From: UM-FILTER-49-7 sp964599895 | GTDB taxonomy: Bacteria; Acidobacteriota; Holophagae; Thermotomaculales; Thermotomaculaceae | NCBI GenBank assembly: GCA_964599895.1 | Contig: CAZRHT010000066.1 | Location: forward strand, 1-12,380 | DNA: 12,380 nucleotides | Reading direction: 5' to 3' | Shown: one piece after another, positions 5,746 through 12,380 of the stretch | How positions within the stretch are numbered: position 1 is the stretch's first letter | Layout: each line of letters begins with the position of its first letter | Notes under the pieces: generated by a model | The model's database searches: none | Seen by the model: only the letters and a program-made list of their open reading frames with translations | What the model was told of the DNA's origin: nothing | Made by a program: the position numbers and the translations under genes

Positions 5746-8074
5746 GAAGTTTAATACCGTTGGAAAGTCGGTTCGAAAGATTGACTCCCTGTCTCTTGCA
5801 AAGGGAAACGCCAAATTCACTGACGACTTTCCACTGAAAGACGCGCTGAGTATTGCCATTCTCTACTCTCCCCACGCCCACGCAAAAATATTGTCGGTTG
5901 ATACGTCAGATGCACTGGCAATTCCCGGTGTGGTCCAGATTTTCCACAATGGGAATGTACCCAGAGTTCTCCATACGACAGCTGGACAAGGTTACCCCGA
6001 ACCATCCGCCTATGATTCTGTTATGTTTGACACCACAATGCGTTTTGTGGGTGATCGTGTGGCTGCCGTGGCTGCGGAAACCAGGGAAGCCGCCGAAGAG
6101 GCGGTGAACGCAATCAAGGTGGAATACCAGGAACTGGAACCACTTTTTGATCCGGAAAAATCAATGGGCCCCGATGCGCCGCGTCTCCATGGAGACGATG
6201 CCAGAATGCCCATTCCAGTTCGCTATGACGCCTCGCGCAATCTAGCGGCCCAGGTGGAAATCAAGTTCGGCGACCTTGAAAAAGGCTTTCAGGAAGCCGA
6301 TTTTGTTCTTGAAGACACTTTTCATACCCAATATGCTGCTCACTGTGCCATAGAACCCCATACTTCAGCCGCTTATCTGGATGAGAGGGGACGCCTGGTA
6401 ATTATTACTGCAACTCAGGTTCCGTTCCACGCGAGACGGATTGTAAGCCGGGTTCTGGATATCCCCATCCGGGACATCCGAGTCATCAAACCGCGAATCG
6501 GCGGCGGCTTCGGCGGAAAACAGGAAGTTTTCCTGGAACAACTGGTAGGATTGACCACATGGTCAACCGGAAGGCCTTCCAGAATCGTTCTCACCCGGTC
6601 TGAGGTGTTTGTTTCCTCCCGGACCCGTCATCCTATGCGGGTCACATTGAAGACTGGTGTCAAAACAAGCGGGGAAATCACGGCTCTGGAAATGGACGCA
6701 CTGATGAACAACGGGGCATACGGGTCCCACGCCCTCACTGTGCTGTCCAACGGTGGTTCCAAAGTATTGCCGCTTCTCAACAAGATTGAAAACATCCGCT
6801 TTATCGGGCACACAGTGTACACGAATCTTCCGGTGGGTGGCGCATATCGTGGTTACGGTGCTTCCCAGACCTATTTCGGCCTCAACCAGCACCTTGATAT
6901 GATTGCGAGAAAAACCGGACAGGATTTGATCTCTTTCATTAAGAAATGGCACATCAAACAAGGCGAAACATCCCCGGTCTTCCAGGCTCTCGGTGAAGGA
7001 AAAGAGGGGGTCGCCCAGGTCATCAAATCATGCGGACTGGATGAATGTCTCGACAGAGGAGCAACCGCCATCGGGTGGTATGAAAAAAGAAACAAGCGTT
7101 TCAAGAGCAGCGCGGACAAGGTCCGGGGTGTCGGGCTTTCCGTCTCCATGCAGGGGTCCGGAATTCCGAAGATTGACATGGGCAGCGCTGCAATGAAAAT
7201 GAACGAGGACGGTTCTTTCAACCTATATGTCGGCGCTACGGATCTCGGCACCGGGTCCGACACCATCCTTGCCCAGATTGCGGCGGAAACACTGGACATT
7301 CCGGTTGATCAGATCATCGTTCTTTCCTCAGACACGGACCTGACACCCTTTGATGTGGGTGCGTATGCATCTTCTACAACTTATATTTCCGGCGCCGCGG
7401 TAAAAAAATGCGCAGCAAAAATCCGGGATCAGATTCTCGGTGTAGCAGCAAAGATGCTGAATGTGAACGCAAGCGGACTCAGCGTCAGTAAAGGCGTGGT
7501 TGTAGATACAGAAACCGATAAGCGTGTCAGCTATGGGGACATCTGTACATCTGCCATGTACTCAAACGACCAATTCCAGATTCAGGCCAGTGCATCGAAT
7601 ATTTCACCGGAATCTCCTCCCCCATTCATCGCCCAGTTTGCGGAAGTGGAGGTAGACACACGCACGGGGAAAATTGAGGTACTTAAGTTCGTGTCCGCGG
7701 TAGACTGTGGTCAACCCATCAACCCTGCCCTGGCAGAAGGCCAGGTGGAAGGTGCTGTGGTCAACGGGCTTTCCTACGCCTTAACGGAAGAATATCTATT
7801 TGATTCCAAAGGTCGTATGACAAATCCCCGATTCTGGGATTTCAAGATTTTTACAACAAAGGATTTGCCGGAGATCGAGACAATACTGGTGGATTCCTAC
7901 GAGGAAACCGGACCATACGGGGCAAAATCCGTAGGAGAAATCGCCATTAATGGACCCATTCCTGCTATTGCCAACGCGGTTTTTGACGCCACAGGCGTTC
8001 GCCTGTACGAAACGCCATTCACGCCCGAACGCGTATGGAAGAGGCTCAAAGAATCAAACCTTTCAGGAAGCTGA
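5738..8074 (+). CDS. Molybdopterin-binding catalytic subunit of a xanthine-dehydrogenase-family hydroxylase
   Basis: A 778-aa protein with the normal aldehyde-oxidase/xanthine-dehydrogenase order: an N-terminal a/b hammerhead domain (about 1-120; GKSVRKID, SPHAHAKI) followed by the molybdopterin-binding domains. Cofactor loops are IGGGFGGKQE (254-263) and GGAYRGYGASQ (367-377). The general-base Glu is E734 in AKSVGEIA. The AYRGYG loop rules out CO dehydrogenase, which has a Cys-containing AYRCS-type loop. The residue after GGGFGGK is Gln262, where xanthine dehydrogenase has the substrate-binding Glu. The region matching the purine-binding Arg reads SKVLPLL, without an Arg. The substrate is therefore undetermined; an N-heterocycle is the usual class. 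It overlaps the 2Fe-2S gene by eight bases, with GAGGA ten bases before the ATG. Context with ygfK and ssnA points to the selenium-dependent group, in which Se is a labile ligand and not selenocysteine. Confidence 0.9.
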   Translation: MDKKFNTVGKSVRKIDSLSLAKGNAKFTDDFPLKDALSIAILYSPHAHAKILSVDTSDALAIPGVVQIFHNGNVPRVLHTTAGQGYPEPSAYDSVMFDTTMRFVGDRVAAVAAETREAAEEAVNAIKVEYQELEPLFDPEKSMGPDAPRLHGDDARMPIPVRYDASRNLAAQVEIKFGDLEKGFQEADFVLEDTFHTQYAAHCAIEPHTSAAYLDERGRLVIITATQVPFHARRIVSRVLDIPIRDIRVIKPRIGGGFGGKQEVFLEQLVGLTTWSTGRPSRIVLTRSEVFVSSRTRHPMRVTLKTGVKTSGEITALEMDALMNNGAYGSHALTVLSNGGSKVLPLLNKIENIRFIGHTVYTNLPVGGAYRGYGASQTYFGLNQHLDMIARKTGQDLISFIKKWHIKQGETSPVFQALGEGKEGVAQVIKSCGLDECLDRGATAIGWYEKRNKRFKSSADKVRGVGLSVSMQGSGIPKIDMGSAAMKMNEDGSFNLYVGATDLGTGSDTILAQIAAETLDIPVDQIIVLSSDTDLTPFDVGAYASSTTYISGAAVKKCAAKIRDQILGVAAKMLNVNASGLSVSKGVVVDTETDKRVSYGDICTSAMYSNDQFQIQASASNISPESPPPFIAQFAEVEVDTRTGKIEVLKFVSAVDCGQPINPALAEGQVEGAVVNGLSYALTEEYLFDSKGRMTNPRFWDFKIFTTKDLPEIETILVDSYEETGPYGAKSVGEIAINGPIPAIANAVFDATGVRLYETPFTPERVWKRLKESNLSGS

Positions 8075-8125
8075 CTCAATCGACGGTAAGCAGTTCTTCC
8101 TGCAGAAATATAGAGAGGAGCAGAG
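8075..8125 (+). other. Spacer between the molybdenum subunit gene and ygfK
   Basis: The spacer is 51 bases. It holds AGGAG (8116-8120), five bases before the ygfK ATG, and no terminator or obvious promoter. ygfK is therefore probably co-transcribed with the hydroxylase genes. Confidence 0.6.
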
Positions 8126-11100
8126 ATGACAGACAGGATGCACCCGTTTTCACTTCGTAAATTACTATTATGGATTGTTTCTGAATACGCTGAACACCAG
8201 ACCGTTCTGGGTCTCCCTGAATCGCGTTTTATCCGGAAAGCAGATGTAGAGCCGGTCTTTTTTTTCGGAGAGGAGTGCGCCCTGCCACTTGGTCCGGCAG
8301 CCGGTCCTCATACCCAGCTTGCAGAGAACATCGTAGCCGCTTATCTCTCAGGCGGGCGGTTCTTTGAATTGAAAACCGTTCAGAAACTGGATGAGTTGGA
8401 ATTTGAAAAACCCTGCATTGATGCCCTTGACGAAGGATACAACACCGAATGGTCCACTGAACTTTCGCTGGAGCAGGCTTACGCGGAGTATGTTCATGGA
8501 TGGGTCCTTCTCCATGCGGTAAAAACGCTATTTGATATGGACTCACCGGACAATCCCGGTTTCATTTTCAACATGAGTGTGGGCTACGATCTGGCAGGCA
8601 TTAAAACCGACAGAATGCAGAATTTCATTGATAACTTAATGGATGCCTCCAATCATCCTGTTTTTCTGAATGCCTTTGAAGATCTGAAAGCTTTTGCGGC
8701 CGATGAAAAAGCCTGGACCGGAGTCCCGGCTAAATTGAAAGAGAGGATCCGCAAGCTGGGGGACATTGCAGGGACAATCCGTTCGGATATTTCCCGGTCC
8801 GTCACTCTGTCCACTATGCACGGCTGTCCCCCTGCAGAAATTGAGTCCATTTGTCGCTATCTTCTCAGTGAAAAAGGGCTGAACACTTATGTAAAATTGA
8901 ATCCCACCCTTCTTGGATATGACGAAGTTGCTGACACCTTTCTGTTTCTTGGCTTCAAAGACATTGCATTGGATCCCGCTTCCTTCGAAAAGGATCTTCA
9001 ATATGGAGACGCGGTTCCAATGCTGGAACGCCTTCAGGTACTGGCGGCGGAAAAAGGCCTCAGCTTTGGTGTAAAACTCTCCAATACGCTGGGAGTGAAA
9101 AATACAAAACACCGGCTCCCCGGAGATGAAATGTACATGTCCGGACGTTCCCTGTTTCCCTTGACCATGATGCTTTCTGAAAAACTGGCAATGGAATTTG
9201 AGGGGAAATTGCCCATCTCCTACTCCGGCGGCGCGAATCAGGGCAATGTGACGGACATTCTGTCCACCGGCATTCGTCCCGTCACCATAGCCACAGAATT
9301 GCTAAAGCCTGGTGGCTACCTTCGACTGTCAGCCATGGCCGAAGAAATAAATAACAGTGGACTGCAATGGCGGGAAGAAATCGAACCGGAAGTTGTGCAG
9401 GAACTGGCGGATGATGCATTTGACAATTTGAACTATGATCGGCTCTGGCGGGAACCGGGTACAGTCAGTGTTCCCGATAAGCTGCCCCTGCTGGATTGTT
9501 TTATTGCGCCCTGTACTGTGGCATGCCCCATCCATCAGGATGTTCCGGCTTACATTCGTCTGGTCGGAAAAAAACGCTACGTGGACGCACTTCGGCTTAT
9601 TTACTCGAAGAATGCCCTGCCCCATATAACCGGCCACATCTGTGACCATCAGTGCATGTTTCACTGCACAAGACTGGACTATGAGGGAGCTGTACAGATT
9701 CGGGAAATGAAAAGAATTGCGGCCGAAAACGGTTACGGGGATTTCATAAAATCATGGAAACGACCGGACCCAGTCGCCACAGGCAAAGCAGCCGTGATAG
9801 GAGCTGGACCGGCCGGATTGTCGTGCGCCTACTTTCTGGCAGTCGCCGGAATGGACGTGACCGTTTTTGAAAGAGAAAAAGATGCCGGTGGGATCGTTCG
9901 AAATATTCTGCCTGATTTCCGCATCCCGTTGGAAGCATTGGAGAAAGACATAGATTTTATCCGGGCTCACGGCGTAACCTTTCAATTTCATTGCGACCCG
10001 AATATCTCACTTTCGGAATTGAAAAGCCGGGGCTTTCCGTATGTCTTCGTTGGAATCGGTGCGGAAAAGGAACGTCCGTTGAAAATCGAAGGTGACAGCA
10101 GTCGGGTTATTGGTGCGTTGGATTTCCTGAAAACGTACAAGAATGACGCCAAAGCACCGGCACTGGGGAAAATCGTTGCAATAGTTGGCGGGGGAAACAC
10201 GGCAATGGACAGCGCCCGTGCGGCAAAACGGTTGTCAGGTGTGGAATCTGTCACCATTTTGTATCGCCGGACCCAGGCACAGATGCCTGCGGACGTGGAA
10301 GAATTCGATAACGCCATAGATGAAGGCGTGCAGTTTCAGGAATTGATGAATCCTGAATCGTTCCGGGATGGGGTTCTGACCTGCCGGGTAATGAAGCTGG
10401 GGGAAACTGATGCCAGTGGACGGCCCAGGCCGGAACCCACGGAGGAAACGATTGAAATTGCAGTAGATACGGTTATTGCGGCTATTGGGGAACAGGTGAA
10501 TGAAGGTTTTCCTTCCGAAAACCGAATTGCAATGAATCCCAACGGCACCATATGGATCAACCCGACTACCCTGGAGACCAGTGAACCGGATGTATTTGCA
10601 GGTGGCGATGCCAGACGGGGACCTTCCACGGTAGTGGAATCCATAGCAGACGGCAGAAAAGCTGCTGAAGCCATCATCCGAAGGATTGCGCCGGATTGGG
10701 ATGGCACTCTCTTTTCTGAATCTTCCTCCAGCAATCTCTCAGAATCGAAACAGAAAGCCGAACGGGAAAAGGGAATCCTCCTTGCCTGCAGTTCCGAAGA
10801 ACCGGACAACGTCGTTGCTGAAATTGAATCCATCCGATGCCTCCAATGCCATGAAATCTGCAACAAATGCGTGGAAGTATGCCCAAACCGGGCAAATATA
10901 ATGGTCACTTTCCCTGACAATACAGGGCATAACTTGAACCAGATCCTCCATATTGATGACATATGCAATGAATGCGGAAACTGCGACACCTTCTGCCCGT
11001 ACGATGGCGCTCCCTACAAGGACAAGCTTACATTGTTCAGTAACGGGAACGATTTTGACGCAAGTACGAATGATGGCTTCCTTGTGGAAACAGTACAAGG

Positions 11101-11254
11101 GGAAACTAGAATCCGCTATCGAGTCGGTACCGTTGAGGGAACCGGTGTTCTGACAGATACCACTAATGTAAACTTTGGAGAATCTGATCTGAATAAAGAT
11201 GTTTGCCAGTTTATTCAAACCGTAGTAACCCGATATCGGTACATGTTTGCCTGA
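8126..11254 (+). CDS. ygfK: YgfK: multi-domain iron-sulfur flavoprotein oxidoreductase (predicted SDMH partner)
   Basis: A 1042-aa protein, close to E. coli YgfK in length and domain order (TIGR03315, named from memory). Residues 1 to about 440 form a dihydropyrimidine-dehydrogenase/DHOD-like barrel region; STMHGCPPAEIESICRYL and the YVKLNPTLLG segment are recognisable. A GltD-type Fe-S domain follows, with C458, C463, C467 and C506, C510, C514 (APCTVACP and ICDHQCMFHC). Then come an FAD site G559-A-G-P-A-G564, an NAD(P)H site G688-G-G-N-T (686-696) and the second FAD motif FAGGDARRGPST at 824. The C-terminus is ferredoxin-like: C905, C908, C912, C915, C919-P and C947, C950, C953, C957-P. It should move electrons between NAD(P)H and Fe-S centres. 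The physiological partner is inferred to be the adjacent hydroxylase; 'selenate reductase' labels on this family are weakly grounded. The start has AGGAG at five bases. Confidence 0.9.
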   Translation: MTDRMHPFSLRKLLLWIVSEYAEHQTVLGLPESRFIRKADVEPVFFFGEECALPLGPAAGPHTQLAENIVAAYLSGGRFFELKTVQKLDELEFEKPCIDALDEGYNTEWSTELSLEQAYAEYVHGWVLLHAVKTLFDMDSPDNPGFIFNMSVGYDLAGIKTDRMQNFIDNLMDASNHPVFLNAFEDLKAFAADEKAWTGVPAKLKERIRKLGDIAGTIRSDISRSVTLSTMHGCPPAEIESICRYLLSEKGLNTYVKLNPTLLGYDEVADTFLFLGFKDIALDPASFEKDLQYGDAVPMLERLQVLAAEKGLSFGVKLSNTLGVKNTKHRLPGDEMYMSGRSLFPLTMMLSEKLAMEFEGKLPISYSGGANQGNVTDILSTGIRPVTIATELLKPGGYLRLSAMAEEINNSGLQWREEIEPEVVQELADDAFDNLNYDRLWREPGTVSVPDKLPLLDCFIAPCTVACPIHQDVPAYIRLVGKKRYVDALRLIYSKNALPHITGHICDHQCMFHCTRLDYEGAVQIREMKRIAAENGYGDFIKSWKRPDPVATGKAAVIGAGPAGLSCAYFLAVAGMDVTVFEREKDAGGIVRNILPDFRIPLEALEKDIDFIRAHGVTFQFHCDPNISLSELKSRGFPYVFVGIGAEKERPLKIEGDSSRVIGALDFLKTYKNDAKAPALGKIVAIVGGGNTAMDSARAAKRLSGVESVTILYRRTQAQMPADVEEFDNAIDEGVQFQELMNPESFRDGVLTCRVMKLGETDASGRPRPEPTEETIEIAVDTVIAAIGEQVNEGFPSENRIAMNPNGTIWINPTTLETSEPDVFAGGDARRGPSTVVESIADGRKAAEAIIRRIAPDWDGTLFSESSSSNLSESKQKAEREKGILLACSSEEPDNVVAEIESIRCLQCHEICNKCVEVCPNRANIMVTFPDNTGHNLNQILHIDDICNECGNCDTFCPYDGAPYKDKLTLFSNGNDFDASTNDGFLVETVQGETRIRYRVGTVEGTGVLTDTTNVNFGESDLNKDVCQFIQTVVTRYRYMFA

Positions 11255-11255
11255 C

Positions 11256-11262
11256 AAAGGAG
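11256..11262 (+). promoter_or_regulatory. Ribosome-binding site of ssnA
   Basis: AAAGGAG six bases before the ATG at 11269, right after the ygfK stop. It selects this ATG over the out-of-frame ATG at 11264. Confidence 0.65.
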
Positions 11263-11268
11263 AATGCC

Positions 11269-12380
11269 ATGATTAAGATCCTGACCAACGCCACCCTTGT
11301 TCAACTGGACCCGGCCCAAGTAGAAACCGGCATTGACATCGCGCTGGAACATGGTCAGGTCATAAAAACCGGTAGAGATTTGACAACTTTCTACCCCGAC
11401 GCAGCAATCATCTCCATGGATGGAAAACTGGTGATGCCTGGGATGGTTTGTGCCCATAACCACTTCTATTCAGCCCTTGCACGGGGCATTACTGCCGACA
11501 TTGCCCCTTCGCCAGACTTCCTCTCGATCCTCAAGAATCTCTGGTGGCGACTGGACAAAGCCATTGACAGGGAAGTCCTTCAGGCCAGCGCCATTGTCGG
11601 AGCATTGGAAGCTGTAAAGGCCGGTACAACGACAGTCATTGACCATCACGCCTCCCCGAACTTTATTCGCGGCTCACTGGACGTTATCCGTGAAGCCTTT
11701 GAAAAAGTGGGCCTGCGGGGCATTCTCTGTTACGAAACGACAGACCGCAACGGTGAAGCTGGCATGACAGATGGCATTGCTGAAAATACAGAATTTGCCA
11801 GTCAGATTGATCGAAACAATGATAATCGGCTGGTGGAAGCCGCCATCGGGGGGCACGCCCCCTTCACACTTAATGACACAGCTCTGGGAATGCTGAAAAA
11901 AGCAATAGAAGAAACCGGTCGGGGAATTCACGTCCATGTCTCTGAAGACGGCCACGATGCCGCCTTTTCCCGTCAGCACTACGGGGAGGACCCGCTGGCA
12001 AGACTGCACCGTTTTGGTCTCCTGAACGAAAAATCACTCATTGTCCACGGCGTTCATCTGACCGGGAAGGAAATTGACTTACTCAATGAAAATGACGGCT
12101 TCCTGATCCACAATCCCAGATCGAATATGAACAACCACGTGGGATATATGGAAAATGTCCAGCAGGTAAAGAACCTGGCGATGGGAACAGATGGAATTGG
12201 CGGAGATATGTTTGAAGAATTCAAGTTCACATACTTCAAACACCGGGATGCGGGCGGCGACTGGTGGCCCGACAGCATTGCAAAGATGCTTCAAAACGGG
12301 AATCGCATCCTCGGACGCTATTTCGGAGGAGATTTTGGTGTAATTCAACCCGGCTGCCGCGCAGACCTTACAATTCTGGA
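11269..12380 (+). CDS. ssnA: SsnA-type amidohydrolase / putative aminopurine or guanine deaminase-like hydrolase (3' end outside the window)
   Basis: An open frame of 370 codons runs off the window edge without a stop; E. coli SsnA is about 440 aa, so roughly the last 70 residues are missing. It is an amidohydrolase of the ATZ/TRZ group, TIGR03314-like (named from memory). Motifs are MPGMVCAHNHFYSALARG with metal ligands H63 and H65, GHAPFTL (H196), HVHVSEDGHDA (H223 ligand, E226 proton shuttle), VHGVHLT around 259-265, HNPRSNMNNHVGY, and the metal Asp D308 in GTDGIGGD. All catalytic positions are intact, so it should be an active metallohydrolase. The start ATG follows the ygfK TGA by 14 bases with AAAGGAG at six, so both are probably co-transcribed. 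The real substrate of SsnA is not established. Its constant pairing with ygfK suggests it prepares or finishes the hydroxylase substrate, such as deaminating a heterocycle. Confidence 0.88.
   Translation, partial: MIKILTNATLVQLDPAQVETGIDIALEHGQVIKTGRDLTTFYPDAAIISMDGKLVMPGMVCAHNHFYSALARGITADIAPSPDFLSILKNLWWRLDKAIDREVLQASAIVGALEAVKAGTTTVIDHHASPNFIRGSLDVIREAFEKVGLRGILCYETTDRNGEAGMTDGIAENTEFASQIDRNNDNRLVEAAIGGHAPFTLNDTALGMLKKAIEETGRGIHVHVSEDGHDAAFSRQHYGEDPLARLHRFGLLNEKSLIVHGVHLTGKEIDLLNENDGFLIHNPRSNMNNHVGYMENVQQVKNLAMGTDGIGGDMFEEFKFTYFKHRDAGGDWWPDSIAKMLQNGNRILGRYFGGDFGVIQPGCRADLTIL

Noticed and set aside
5738..8074. Possible in-frame UGA selenocysteine in the hydroxylase
   Set aside because: The frame is open with no internal stop, and selenium in this family is a labile non-protein ligand, so no recoding is needed or seen.
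5738..8074. Annotation as CO dehydrogenase large subunit (CoxL)
   Set aside because: The cofactor loop is AYRGYG and lacks the Cys-containing AYRCS-type loop that carries the Mo-Cu centre.
8091..8107. A 17-base near-match (16/17) between this spacer and the 3' end of mtaD on the minus strand (CAGTTCTTCCTG.AGAA)
   Set aside because: Matches of about 12 bases are expected by chance in 12 kb on two strands, and no further copies or extended similarity were noticed.
10336..10989. A 217-codon minus-strand open frame opposite ygfK
   Set aside because: It is a shadow of the ygfK flavoprotein and ferredoxin region, Ser-rich with no motif. ygfK itself shows continuous domain matches across this stretch.
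1..12380. tRNA or rRNA genes, CRISPR arrays, insertion sequences, phage or toxin-antitoxin genes
   Set aside because: I saw none. Nearly all sequence is explained by ten metabolic genes in two orderly blocks with similar composition, and no gap exceeds about 225 bases.

Overview
The window carries ten protein genes in two opposed blocks and no RNA genes, mobile elements or CRISPR. Bases 26-4245 are all on the minus strand and 4469-12380 all on the plus strand, with a 223-bp divergent intergenic region between them. Base composition looks roughly balanced and similar throughout. Ribosome-binding sites are strong and purine rich. The right block belongs to a gene set known mainly from anaerobic or facultative bacteria that use molybdenum (often with selenium) hydroxylases. 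A Firmicutes- or spirochaete-like anaerobe is plausible, but the sequence alone does not fix the taxon.

Left block, in transcription order: a YeeZ-like SDR protein (4245-3394), then a tightly packed operon of queF (3207-2779), an agmatinase speB (2779-1955), a methylthio-purine nucleoside phosphorylase (1962-1273) and an MTA/SAH deaminase mtaD (1285-26). The last four genes overlap by 1 to 13 bases. queF has its own candidate promoter and a near-perfect Shine-Dalgarno sequence, which places its start at 3207. The operon has a clear metabolic logic. Agmatinase makes putrescine, spermidine synthesis from putrescine releases 5'-methylthioadenosine (MTA), MtaD deaminates MTA to methylthioinosine (MTI), and the phosphorylase splits MTI. 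The phosphorylase has Asn/Ala where MTA phosphorylases have Asp/Asp, which suggests it uses MTI rather than MTA. QueF (queuosine pathway) is an unexpected lead gene.

Right block: a three-subunit molybdenum hydroxylase made of an FAD subunit (4469-5284), a 2Fe-2S subunit (5281-5745) and a molybdopterin subunit (5738-8074). It is followed by ygfK (8126-11254), a 1042-aa iron-sulfur flavoprotein, and ssnA (11269 to the window end, truncated), an amidohydrolase. YgfM, YgfK and SsnA together with a molybdenum hydroxylase form the signature set of the predicted selenium-dependent molybdenum hydroxylase (SDMH) clusters, whose E. coli version is ygfK-ssnA-ygfM-xdhD. Here the order differs and the 2Fe-2S domain is a separate gene. 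The molybdenum subunit keeps the catalytic Glu, but by hand alignment lacks both purine-contacting residues of classical xanthine dehydrogenase, so its substrate is open.

This SDMH cluster, with its unassigned substrate and unexplained electron pathway, is the least-understood system in the window. The MTI salvage and polyamine operon is the best-supported metabolic inference.
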